Assembly: GCF_001440405.1 (NCBI RefSeq)
Contig: NZ_LLXX01000161.1
Span: forward strand, 1 to 64,000
Source: Bradyrhizobium valentinum
GTDB lineage: Bacteria > Pseudomonadota > Alphaproteobacteria > Rhizobiales > Xanthobacteraceae
DNA: 64,000 nucleotides
Direction of reading: 5' to 3'
Part shown: one piece after another, positions 9,188-17,030 of the stretch
How the letters are laid out: every line of letters starts with the position of its first letter
How positions within the stretch are numbered: position 1 is the stretch's first letter
The notes under the pieces: model-generated
Database searches by the model: none
The model's input: the letters and a program-made list of their open reading frames with translations, nothing else
What the model was told of the DNA's origin: nothing
Program-made: the position numbers and the translations under genes

Positions 9188-9946
9188 ATGAACATCCTGC
9201 CTCGCTTGATTGCCAGCCTCGCTTTGCTATCCGTTCCCGCGCACGCCATCGTCGGCGGCGGCGCGCCGTCGGCGGAGGGCGTCGGCCGTTCGATCATTAC
9301 CATCGTCGGCTCGCGCGGCAATTTCTGCACCGGCACGTTGATTGCACCGAAACTGGTGCTGACCGCAGCGCACTGCGTGCAGCCGGGCGCGGACTACAAG
9401 ATCGTCGAATACGGTGCGGACCGGCAGCCGTCGCTGCAGGACGTCAGGACCGTCGCCATTCATCCCGGTTTCAACATGCAGGCGATGTCGGGACATCGCG
9501 CGACGGCGGATGTCGCGTTGCTGCAATTGGCGACGCCGCCGAAGGGAAGGACGCAGGCCGCGCTCGGATTGCCCAACATCCCGATCAACGTCGGCAACCG
9601 TTTTACCATCGCGGGCATCGGCGTGACCGTGCGCGGCGACGGCAAGAGCGGCGGCACCGTCCGCGTCGCCGGCCTGGTCGCGACGGGCAGGCCGGGGACA
9701 TTGCAGATCAGGCTTGTCGATCCCGTGGGGCAGGGCGCGCGCGAGGGGCTTGGCGCCTGCACCGGAGATTCCGGCGCGCCTGTTTTCGAGGACAAGCAAA
9801 GCGGCCCCGTCATCGTCGGCGTTGTAAGCTGGTCGACCGGGCCGAACGGCTCGGCGGGCTGCGGCGGCATGACCGGGGTGACGCCGCTGACGCTCTATCG
9901 CGACTGGATTTTGCAGACGGCACAGAAGTGGGGCGTAGGATTGTAA
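9188..9946 (+). CDS. secreted trypsin-fold (S1) serine protease
   Basis: 252 residues from the ATG at 9188 (MNILPRLIASL); a start at 9122 would place 22 arginine-rich residues ahead of the signal peptide. The catalytic triad is H62 (LTAAHC), D108 (ADVALLQL) and S195 (GDSGAP). Cysteines 47/63 fit the conserved disulfide around the His. The signal peptide ends in AHA directly before IVGGG, so signal peptidase cleavage itself would expose the activating Ile-Val-Gly-Gly N-terminus without a propeptide. The residue six before the catalytic Ser is Gly, not the Asp of trypsin, so trypsin-like Arg/Lys specificity is not expected. Stands alone between a divergent HAD gene and a convergent synthetase gene. 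Confidence 0.9.
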   Translation: MNILPRLIASLALLSVPAHAIVGGGAPSAEGVGRSIITIVGSRGNFCTGTLIAPKLVLTAAHCVQPGADYKIVEYGADRQPSLQDVRTVAIHPGFNMQAMSGHRATADVALLQLATPPKGRTQAALGLPNIPINVGNRFTIAGIGVTVRGDGKSGGTVRVAGLVATGRPGTLQIRLVDPVGQGAREGLGACTGDSGAPVFEDKQSGPVIVGVVSWSTGPNGSAGCGGMTGVTPLTLYRDWILQTAQKWGVGL

Positions 9947-9953
9947 TTACTTC

Positions 9954-10073
9954 CGTCGTCCCTGCGAACGCAGGGACCCATACGCCGCGGCCCATCGGCA
10001 AGGCGATGGTGCTAGCTGTTCTCGTAACCCATTAGCATCGGTGGTTATGGGTCCCTGCTTTCGCAGGGACGAC
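9954..10073. repeat. family A composite palindromic element, copy 2 (reverse orientation)
   Basis: About 120 bp. The arms carry the same GTCCCTGCG/CGCAGGGAC hairpin as the other copies. The internal borders are swapped: the CATACGCCGCGG border is on the left and GGTTATGG on the right, so the unit is inverted relative to copies 5-7. Lies between the convergent protease and acyl-CoA synthetase genes. Confidence 0.85.
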
Positions 10074-10094
10074 AGTGGCAGACGAATCCATCGC

Positions 10095-12317
10095 CTAATG
10101 CTTCGCCGCCTTGTTGGCCGCGGCGTTGTTGAGCACGATCAGGCCGTCGACGGCGACACCGACCTTGCTGTTGATCAGGAACGGATTGACGTCGATCGAG
10201 GCGATCCGGTTGCCGGCATCGGCCATCAAATTGGACAGGCCGACCAGCGCCTTCACGGCGGAAGGCTCGTGCAGCGCCGGCTTGCCGCGATAGCCCTTCA
10301 TTTTTACGCCGGCCTTGGTCTTGCCGATGAGCTGCTTTGCCTCGGCGTCATCCAGCGGTGCGCCGGCGAGCGCGACGTCCTTCATCAATTCGATATCGAC
10401 GCCGCCGGTGCCGAACAGCACCACCGGCCCCATCTCGGCGTCGAGCGAGGCGCCGACCACGAGTTCGAGCTCGGCCTTGACCTGCTGCGCGATCAAAATG
10501 CCCTCCAGCCTGGGCTTGCTCTTGATCTTCTTCACCCGCGCCGTGATGTCGTTGAAGGCCTTCTTCACTTCGGCCGCGCTGTTGAGGTTCAGCACCACCC
10601 CGCCGATGTCGGATTTGTGCAGGATGTCGGCGCTGACGACTTTTGCCACGACGGGAAAACCGATCTTCTTGGCGATCTTCACCGCTTCCGCCGCGGTCTG
10701 CGCGATTTCTTCCTTGGAGACGGGAATGCCGTAGGCCTTGAGAAGCTTCTTCGAGGCGACTTCGTCCAGCGCGGCTGCGCCGTTGGCGGCCTTGAGCGTC
10801 TTTTCCAACACCGCGCGCGCGGAAGCTTTCGAGCTCGACACGATGTCGGGCACTTCCTTGCGCAGGGACGCATACTCGATCAGCGACTTGATCGCGCCGA
10901 CCGCCCGGTCGAGGCCCTGCATGACTGCGATGTTCGGCAGCGATTTGCGCAAACCCTTGGTGAACTCAGTGAACCCGATCGACATCGCGCTGATGTAAAC
11001 GACAGGCTTGCTTGCGGCGCCGGCCATCTCGTTGACGAGGCGCAGATTACGCTCGCGTAGTTCATGCGGCGCTTTCGGCAGTTCGGCGTCGATGATGACG
11101 ATATCGGTGTCGGGGTCGTCGATCATGATCTTGATCGACTTGATGTAGACGGAGGGATCGACCACAGCGGCAAAGCCCGCGTCGAGCGGATTGCCGATGA
11201 TGCTGCCAGGCCCGAGCATTTGCGCCAGTTGCTCTGTTGCATTCGCGCTGAGCGGGGCGAAATTCATGCCTGCCGAATAGAACGCATCGATCAGAAGGCC
11301 ACGCTTGCCGCCCGACAGTGAAACCGCCGCGATACGGTCGCCTTTCGGCGGATCGGCATGGACGAAACATTCGGTGGTCTCGATCAACTCGTCCAGCCCG
11401 CGGACGCGGATCACGCCTTCGCGCGTTGAGATCGCATCGAATGTTTCGATGGAGCCGGCGAGCGCCCCGGTATGCGCCATCGCGGCGGCGCGGCCGCCTT
11501 CGGAGGCGCCGAGTTTCAGCGCGATGACAGGCTTTCCGGCGGCGCGGGCGGCCTTGCAGGCTTCGCGAAACACTTTCGTGTTCCGGACGCCTTCGAGATA
11601 GACCACGATGACGCGGATCGAGGGATCGGCGGCGAAATAGGCCATCAAATCGGGCGTCTCGAGACCGGTCTCGTTGCCGGTCGTAACCATGTAGCCGACG
11701 CCGACGCCGCGATCTTCCAGCGTCTGGCGGATCGCCATCACGATCGCGCCGGATTGCCCGGCAATCGCGACAGGACCGGCTTCCATGGTGACGATGCGGT
11801 CGTCGATATTGGTGAACAGCTTTTCGCCTGCGCTCAGATTGCCGAGGCAGTTCGGGCCGGTGACGGCGAGGCCGGTCTCGCGCACGGCTTCTTTCAATTC
11901 AACGGCCAGCCGCTGGCTTTCCTCGTCCTGCAGCTCGCTGAAGCCCGAGGTGACGATGGTTGCAGAGCGCGCACCGGCGGCGGCGGCATCGCGGATCACC
12001 TGCACCGCGAAACGCGCCGGCACCAGCACCAGCACATGATCGGGCTTTTCGGGGAGGCTCGCAAAATCCTTGTAGCAGGGCACGCCCCAGATCGTTTCGC
12101 GCTTGGCGTTGACCGGAAACAGCCCGCCTTCGTACTTGTACTTGATCAGATTGTTCCAGATGCGCTCGGCATAGTTGCCGGGCTTGTCGGTGGCGCCGAC
12201 CAGCACGATGTTGCGCGGGTGGAGCATCGCATGGATACGCTTGACGATGTCGCTGGCGTCAGACGGAGGCGACCATTTTTCGGCTTGATGCGATGCGGTG
12301 CTTGCCTGAGCGTCCAT
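10095..12317 (-). CDS. ADP-forming acyl-CoA synthetase (fused alpha and beta domains)
   Basis: 740 residues. The N-terminal CoA-binding Rossmann domain (LHPRNIVLVGATDKPGNYAERI) is followed by succinyl-CoA-ligase-like domains with TGPNCLGN. The phospho-histidine motif AHTGALAGS is near residue 280. The C-terminal third is an ATP-grasp domain beginning around LLKAYGIPVSKE, with FPVVAKVVSADILHKSDIGG. This is the single-chain architecture of ADP-forming acetate/acyl-CoA synthetases that interconvert acyl-CoA + ADP + Pi with acid + CoA + ATP; pimeloyl-CoA and feruloyl-CoA synthetases also belong here. AAGGAATATCC precedes the ATG at 12317. The acyl substrate cannot be deduced; no dedicated partner gene is adjacent. 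Confidence 0.9.
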   Translation of the reverse strand: MDAQASTASHQAEKWSPPSDASDIVKRIHAMLHPRNIVLVGATDKPGNYAERIWNNLIKYKYEGGLFPVNAKRETIWGVPCYKDFASLPEKPDHVLVLVPARFAVQVIRDAAAAGARSATIVTSGFSELQDEESQRLAVELKEAVRETGLAVTGPNCLGNLSAGEKLFTNIDDRIVTMEAGPVAIAGQSGAIVMAIRQTLEDRGVGVGYMVTTGNETGLETPDLMAYFAADPSIRVIVVYLEGVRNTKVFREACKAARAAGKPVIALKLGASEGGRAAAMAHTGALAGSIETFDAISTREGVIRVRGLDELIETTECFVHADPPKGDRIAAVSLSGGKRGLLIDAFYSAGMNFAPLSANATEQLAQMLGPGSIIGNPLDAGFAAVVDPSVYIKSIKIMIDDPDTDIVIIDAELPKAPHELRERNLRLVNEMAGAASKPVVYISAMSIGFTEFTKGLRKSLPNIAVMQGLDRAVGAIKSLIEYASLRKEVPDIVSSSKASARAVLEKTLKAANGAAALDEVASKKLLKAYGIPVSKEEIAQTAAEAVKIAKKIGFPVVAKVVSADILHKSDIGGVVLNLNSAAEVKKAFNDITARVKKIKSKPRLEGILIAQQVKAELELVVGASLDAEMGPVVLFGTGGVDIELMKDVALAGAPLDDAEAKQLIGKTKAGVKMKGYRGKPALHEPSAVKALVGLSNLMADAGNRIASIDVNPFLINSKVGVAVDGLIVLNNAAANKAAKH

Positions 12318-12486
12318 GGATATTCCTTGACTCTGTTGTTTCCTTGGCCGTGGCGATCGAGGACGAACGCCGCGTCATGATTTTCTTGTGATTGAGGCCT
12401 TTCTATTGGGACTTGGCGAGGGTGGCAACACGCGTTGCGCGAGCAGCGCCATTCGCTCCGCGCACGATATCCCGGCTCGCGGAGAT

Positions 12487-13065
12487 TCAGTGCAGATCCG
12501 GAACGAACCCAATCATGGTGGCGTGCACAAGATAGCGCTCCGGCCCCTGGGTCAGTGCGTCGAATGGCCAACAGGTCGACAGCACCAGTTGATATCCGTC
12601 CGCGAGCGGATCGATGCCGGAGGCATCGAAGCGCACGACCGAAGCGGCATCCACCCGGTAGCGGAAGTGTTTGCCGTCGCTTCGTGTCACCTCGATCTCG
12701 TCACCGACGACGACGTTTTTCAGGAAAGCGAAATGCGTATCGCGATGCGCCGAATAGACGGCAACGCCGCGTTCGCCGGCATTGGGCGTTCGTTCGACAT
12801 GGCCCGGGCCGAAGGCGAGCGCCTGGCCGCTACTGCCCGCGAGCACGATGGCGTGGGCGTGAAGCCGTTTCACCTCGATGCGGGCGACCGGCCATGTGTC
12901 GGCCCACGACCACGGCTTCGTCTCGCCCCCGGTGGCAATGGCTTTCTCAAAGGCGTGTTCCAGGAGGACCTGTGCGAGCAGCGCCTTGGCGTAGATGTAG
13001 GTGCCTTGGCCGAACAGGATCAGGCCGATCAGGGCGAGAAGGAGAGGGAGGAAAACGCGGGGCAT
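12487..13065 (-). CDS. class GN sortase
   Basis: 192 residues from the ATG at 13065 (MPRVFLPLLLALIG). Longer starts at 13083 or 13191 run into the family B repeat and are not credible. One N-terminal membrane segment (about residues 3-20) is followed by the sortase barrel. The catalytic set is H107 (SAHRDTHF), C165 (STCWPF) and R177 (GPERYLVHA). Class GN sortases are the Gram-negative sortases, each normally encoded beside one large VIT/VWA substrate, and that is the arrangement here with the gene at 13303-15585. It should sit in the inner membrane facing the periplasm and cleave the LPxTA-like signal of its partner. The gap to the partner holds a repeat. Confidence 0.92.
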   Translation of the reverse strand: MPRVFLPLLLALIGLILFGQGTYIYAKALLAQVLLEHAFEKAIATGGETKPWSWADTWPVARIEVKRLHAHAIVLAGSSGQALAFGPGHVERTPNAGERGVAVYSAHRDTHFAFLKNVVVGDEIEVTRSDGKHFRYRVDAASVVRFDASGIDPLADGYQLVLSTCWPFDALTQGPERYLVHATMIGFVPDLH

Positions 13066-13100
13066 TGGTTGTTGTGCCGTCATTGCGAGCGATCTCACGT

Positions 13101-13203
13101 CGTCATTCCGGGGCGATGCGAAGCATCGAACTAGGGTGCGCAATTGCGCACCTGAGAATCTCGAGATTCCGGGTCTGGTCCTTCGGACCATCCCGGAATG
13201 ACG
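13101..13203. repeat. family B palindromic element, copy 1
   Basis: Begins CGTCATTCCGGGGC and ends TCCCGGAATGACG, with an inner palindrome GTGCGCAATTGCGCAC and a TGGTCCTTCGGACCA hairpin. About 103 bp. Lies between the sortase and its target gene, both on the minus strand. A fragment of another repeat type (CGTCATTGCGAGCG) abuts it at 13078-13091. Confidence 0.8.
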
Positions 13204-13302
13204 TGCGTCGAAAAAAAGCGGCGCGCGCGGCCCTGGGGGACGGGTGAAGCCGCGCGCGCTCTGGAAAAGAGGAGGTCGGGGAGCCTCCTCCTTTCAGCGA
13301 TG

Positions 13303-15585
13303 TCAACGCAGTGACATCTGACGCCGATTGAACACCAGCAGGATCAGGCTGACCGTGAGCAGGATCACACCCGCAATCATCTTCAACTCGGCGTCAGTCG
13401 CCGTCCTCGGCAGCGTGACCGTATTGGGCGCCTGGGTAGCGACAGGCTGTGCCCGCTTTAGCGCCGCGACCTGAACCTGCGCCTCCTCGGTATCCGCGCG
13501 CCGTTCGGCCGGCGTTGCCGGAACGCGCGGGCGCTCGCCGAACACCTTTTCAAAATCCCAACCGGCCGGCAGGTTGATCGGCAGTTCCGAGACCTTGAGC
13601 GGCTCGCCTTGAGGCCGGCTCGGCGTCTTGTCGACCGCAACCAGGCTGGTCAGGCGCGTGACGAGCTGATGCTCGAGCGCCAGCGCCAGAATGGTTTTGT
13701 CGGCATCTTCCGGCGTTGCCTGTCGCGTGGTGCGCGCAACCTCGGCATCCGCGATCTTGCGTCGCGCCCAGAGTTTGGACAGGCCCTTGCCTTCAGCGGC
13801 ATTCGCCAGCGGCAGGGTGACGACCCAGGGACGGTCGCCGATGCGGCCCTTGATCTCGACCGAGCCCGCAAGCTGGTCGAGCTTTGCAGCCAGAACCAGC
13901 GGCTCGTCGCGATAGACATCGGGGATCGCGACGGGCGTGATGTCGGCCGCGGCGTCGGAGAACTTGGCTGTCAGATTCGTCACCGCGGGATTCTCCAGCT
14001 TGGCGAACAGGCCGCGCATGCGCTCCTCGACTTGTTCCACTGAACCGATATGGGTGAAGGTGCCGCGGCCCAGTTCGGCGGCGCGCGTCATCAGGTGGGT
14101 ATTCGGGGCTGAGCCGATGCCGACCATGAAGATGCGCGAGCGGCCGCGCAGCGCGTTGATGGTTTCGAACAATTGCTGTTCGTTGCCGATGGCGCCGTCG
14201 GTCAGGAACACGACCTGCCTGATGTAGTTGGCATCGCCGACGCTGTCGGACAGCGCTGCTCGCATCGCCGGCACCATTTCGGTGCCGCCGTTGGCCTGCA
14301 GCGCGCCGACATAGGAGGTGGCGCGGCCGATATGCTCCCTGTCGGCCGGCACGGCTGACGGGAACAGCACATCCATGGAGTGATCGAACCGGATCACATT
14401 GAAGCGGTCGTTCGGCTGCAGGCGGCCGAGGGCGTAGATGAGGCTCGCCTTGGCCTGGATGATCGAGACGCCGCCCATCGAGCCGGAATTGTCGATCACG
14501 AAGATCACCTCGCGCGGCAGCGGTTTCTGCCGCGTCTGCTCGACCGCCGGCGGCGTGACGAAGGCGAGCAGGTAATCGCTGTCGCCGACGCGCTCGCGGA
14601 ACAGTCCCACCGATGGCGCCTTCTCGGCCGCCGGCTTCCAGGTCAGCTCGAAATCGCGGTCCGCCGGCACCGGGCCTTCGGCGAGGCGAAGAATGCTTGT
14701 ATTAGCGTCGGGTTTTTCCGTCTTGATCGCGTGATGGAAGCTCTTGACTTCGCCGAGCGGGAAGCCGGCCTGCAGCCGTACCGTGATGCGCGTCGGATTG
14801 ACCGGCGCGTTGCTCGCGGGGTCGAGCACTTCGGGCGAGATGCGGTCGCGATCCGGCACGGGGTCGGATTTGACGGCTCCCCAACCGCCGCCATCGGGCC
14901 GGAAGTCGACGCTCTGCACCACGGGCGCGGGATTGTAGCGCGGCGCGACCACCATCGGTACCCGCAGCGAGAACTCGTTGCCGGATTGCTGGATCGGCTC
15001 CTGGTATTCGATCTGCACCAGCACGGTTTCGCCGGGGCCGATATTGGCGACCGAATTGGTGAAGATGTTCGGCCGTTCCTGTTCGGTCAGCGCCGCCTTC
15101 TGCCCGTTCTGCTTCGCCTGTTCGTAGACGATCTTCGCCTGTTGCCGCTCCTTGATGTCGCCGACCACGACGCGATCGCCGATCACCATCTTCAGCGTAT
15201 CGACGGCGCCGCCGGACGGAAGCGGATAGACGTAGACGGCCTCCACCCAGTCTTGCGTCGGGTTACGGAAAATCTGGGTGACGCGGGCGCGGACCGTGGG
15301 ACCCGATACGGTGAGGTCGACATCGATGCCGAGCCGCGAAGCATCGGCGTAACCTTCCTCATTTCTTATGAGCAGCGAACCAGAGCGCGCGTCGCCCAGC
15401 TTGAGATAGTTGGCCGGCGGGCGCTCCGCCGACCACACCGGCGCAAAGCTCAAAAATAATGCCGCAAACCCGACCGGGATTACGGCAACGCCTTGCATCG
15501 CAAAGAACAGCACCAGCCTGATCAGGCTGGGCTGCTCGCTGCGTTTGTCGGCCTCAATTTCGTCGCATGTCGTCATGTCGCTCAC
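13303..15585 (-). CDS. VIT- and VWA-domain sortase target protein (marine proteobacterial sortase target type)
   Basis: 760 residues. An N-terminal membrane segment around residues 24-48 precedes a VIT domain (about 60-200, including GGAVDTLKMVIGD and GPGETVLVQIEYQEP). A VWA domain follows (about 355-530) with the MIDAS motif DNSGSMGG. The C-terminus is a sorting signal: LPRTAT at about residues 725-730, then a hydrophobic helix (MIAGVILLTVSLILLVF) and a basic tail (NRRQMSLR). The domain order matches inter-alpha-trypsin-inhibitor heavy-chain-like proteins paired with class GN sortases. Inference: the protein is exported, cut at LPRT-A by the sortase encoded downstream, and displayed or released. 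Function of the family is unknown. Confidence 0.92.
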   Translation of the reverse strand: MSDMTTCDEIEADKRSEQPSLIRLVLFFAMQGVAVIPVGFAALFLSFAPVWSAERPPANYLKLGDARSGSLLIRNEEGYADASRLGIDVDLTVSGPTVRARVTQIFRNPTQDWVEAVYVYPLPSGGAVDTLKMVIGDRVVVGDIKERQQAKIVYEQAKQNGQKAALTEQERPNIFTNSVANIGPGETVLVQIEYQEPIQQSGNEFSLRVPMVVAPRYNPAPVVQSVDFRPDGGGWGAVKSDPVPDRDRISPEVLDPASNAPVNPTRITVRLQAGFPLGEVKSFHHAIKTEKPDANTSILRLAEGPVPADRDFELTWKPAAEKAPSVGLFRERVGDSDYLLAFVTPPAVEQTRQKPLPREVIFVIDNSGSMGGVSIIQAKASLIYALGRLQPNDRFNVIRFDHSMDVLFPSAVPADREHIGRATSYVGALQANGGTEMVPAMRAALSDSVGDANYIRQVVFLTDGAIGNEQQLFETINALRGRSRIFMVGIGSAPNTHLMTRAAELGRGTFTHIGSVEQVEERMRGLFAKLENPAVTNLTAKFSDAAADITPVAIPDVYRDEPLVLAAKLDQLAGSVEIKGRIGDRPWVVTLPLANAAEGKGLSKLWARRKIADAEVARTTRQATPEDADKTILALALEHQLVTRLTSLVAVDKTPSRPQGEPLKVSELPINLPAGWDFEKVFGERPRVPATPAERRADTEEAQVQVAALKRAQPVATQAPNTVTLPRTATDAELKMIAGVILLTVSLILLVFNRRQMSLR

Positions 15586-15763
15586 TCCCGAACGGCGATT
15601 TCGCCACGCGAGAGGGTGTGGAATTCAGCGATTTGGCGCGAGCGGAATGATCGGCATTGTTCGGTCGCCGGCCACCGCGCTCCGCCACGGCCGGGACGGT
15701 TTTGTGCGGGTTTGTGATGGATTGTCCGTCTGCTAGACTGGCGCGCGCAAACCAGGGGTGACG

Positions 15764-16525
15764 ATGCCGACGCCGGACAAGCAGCTTTCCGCCGAGCAAA
15801 GCCGGCAGATCGCAGACACCATTCGTGAGGAGATCGCCCGTCGCCGTATCTCCCGGCAATCCCTGGCCGAACTCGCAAAGCTCAGCCTCTCGACGCTGGA
15901 AAAGGTGCTGGGCGGCCGCCGCCCCTTCACCCTAGCCACCACCGTCCGCCTCGAGCATGCGCTCGGCGTCTCCTTGCGCAAGCCGCCGGAGGCGCCAGTA
16001 GCCGCCGCTGTCAACGGCGAGGTTGCGCCCGACGGACTTGGCGCCTATTCGCGCCGCGCGGTCGCCTGGATCGAGGGAACCTATGTCACGGTACGCCCGT
16101 CGTTCGGCGACAAGGACGCGATCTTCGCCTACCGCACCGAGATCTCATGGGACGCGGCGGCATCGTCGCTGGTGTTTCACGAAAGCGAACGGCAGGACGC
16201 AGCCTTCACCCAGTTCGGCGAAGTGGCGGTGCCGAACCAGTCCGGCCATATCTATCTCGTCACCAACCGGCACGGCCAGCACCGCCTGATCACGGTGGCG
16301 CGGCTGGCGATTTCGGGCGAGATGTACGGCATCATCACCACATTGCTCGCAGGCCGCGGCTCGCTGTTAACGCCGATTGCCGCGCCAATCGCCTATTTGC
16401 CGATCAAGATGGTTGCCGATCCGACCTTCGGCCGGGTCTCAGTCGATGACCCCAACTACGCCCAATATCGCCAGCATCTGCGGCGGACGACCGATGAGCC
16501 GTTTGCGCTGTTCTTGCCGGGATAA
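15764..16525 (+). CDS. HTH (XRE/Cro-type) transcriptional regulator
   Basis: 253 residues from the ATG at 15764, preceded by AGGGG; a GTG two codons upstream is also possible. The N-terminal helix-turn-helix covers about residues 15-65 (IREEIARRRISRQSLAELAKLSLSTLEKVLGG). The remaining 180 residues form a beta-rich domain (YVTVRPSFGDKDAIFAYRTE, NRHGQHRLITVARLA) that I recognise only as the C-terminal part of uncharacterised rhizobial regulators. It is divergent from the sortase-target gene across about 180 bp, so it is the obvious candidate to control that pair. No operator was identified. Confidence 0.85.
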   Translation: MPTPDKQLSAEQSRQIADTIREEIARRRISRQSLAELAKLSLSTLEKVLGGRRPFTLATTVRLEHALGVSLRKPPEAPVAAAVNGEVAPDGLGAYSRRAVAWIEGTYVTVRPSFGDKDAIFAYRTEISWDAAASSLVFHESERQDAAFTQFGEVAVPNQSGHIYLVTNRHGQHRLITVARLAISGEMYGIITTLLAGRGSLLTPIAAPIAYLPIKMVADPTFGRVSVDDPNYAQYRQHLRRTTDEPFALFLPG

Positions 16526-16649
16526 GGCCCACCGGCCTTGCATTCCCGGAGAAGCAGCCTATATGGCTCTTATTCGAAGTAATCGCTCTGCCTTGTTGAC
16601 CACGCCGAACCGGCTCCAATCCCCAAGACATCGTTGAAATCGGATCAAA

Positions 16650-16670
16650 CCTGCACGGAGGTCGTGCGGG
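16650..16670 (+). promoter_or_regulatory. hairpin in the long cold-shock gene leader
   Basis: CCTGCACG and CGTGCGGG (one G-U pair) form an 8-bp stem whose loop region GAGGT resembles a ribosome-binding site. It lies about 35 bases upstream of the csp ATG in a leader of up to 178 bases; long structured leaders are usual for cold-shock genes. The true SD of the gene is TTGGAGAT at 16690-16697. Confidence 0.4.
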
Positions 16671-16703
16671 CAAAGCGCTTTCGCGCATCTTGGAGATAGT
16701 TAC

Positions 16704-16913
16704 ATGGCTACCGGAACAGTTAAGTGGTTCAACGCGACCAAGGGCTTCGGCTTCATTCAGCCTGATGATGGCAGCACCGACGTTTTCGTTCATATCAGCG
16801 CCGTCGAACGTGCAGGTCTGAGCTCGCTCAATGAAGGTCAGAAGATCTCGTTCGAAGCGAAGAAGGACCCGATGCGCGGCAAGACCAGCGCCGAGAACCT
16901 TCGCGTCGATTAA
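16704..16913 (+). CDS. cold-shock protein (CspA family)
   Basis: 69-residue single cold-shock domain. RNP1 is KGFGFI (residues 13-18) and RNP2 is VFVHIS (27-32), with the conserved start MATGTVKWFN. It binds single-stranded nucleic acid and melts RNA structure in the cytoplasm. The ORF is preceded by a GGAG ribosome-binding site and followed within 61 bases by a strong intrinsic terminator, so it is monocistronic. Several paralogues are expected in such genomes, so no number is assigned. Confidence 0.97.
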   Translation: MATGTVKWFNATKGFGFIQPDDGSTDVFVHISAVERAGLSSLNEGQKISFEAKKDPMRGKTSAENLRVD

Positions 16914-16973
16914 AGGTTGCCGATTTCGGGATTTCCACGGATGTACTGGGATCCTCAAATTGGCCTCTGATAC

Positions 16974-17011
16974 AAGAGCCCGCCGGTGATGAACCGGCGG
17001 GCTCTTCGTTT
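16974..17011 (+). terminator. intrinsic terminator of the cold-shock gene
   Basis: AAGAGCCCGCCGGT (16974-16987) pairs perfectly with ACCGGCGGGCTCTT (16993-17006) around the loop GATGA, followed by CGTTTGT. A 14-bp GC-rich stem with a short U tract. It also separates csp from the convergent ligase gene, the only convergent junction in the window with a simple hairpin instead of a composite repeat. Confidence 0.9.
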
Positions 17012-17030
17012 GTCGCATGCCGGCGCACGA

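Noticed and set aside
11472..12380. A 302-residue open frame antisense to the ADP-forming acyl-CoA synthetase
   Set aside because: The sense gene has CoA-binding, phospho-His and ATP-grasp motifs; the antisense frame is compositional.
13066..13191. A longer sortase N-terminus
   Set aside because: The added residues translate the family B repeat and its neighbour; the hydrophobic anchor begins right after the ATG at 13065.
14380..15459. A 359-residue open frame antisense to the VIT/VWA gene
   Set aside because: Same reason: GC-rich reverse-strand shadow; low hydrophobic content and no motifs.
16664..16699. An 11-codon upstream ORF (GTG...TAG) in the csp leader
   Set aside because: The GGAGG sequence is only two bases from the GTG, too close for initiation, and the frame is very short.
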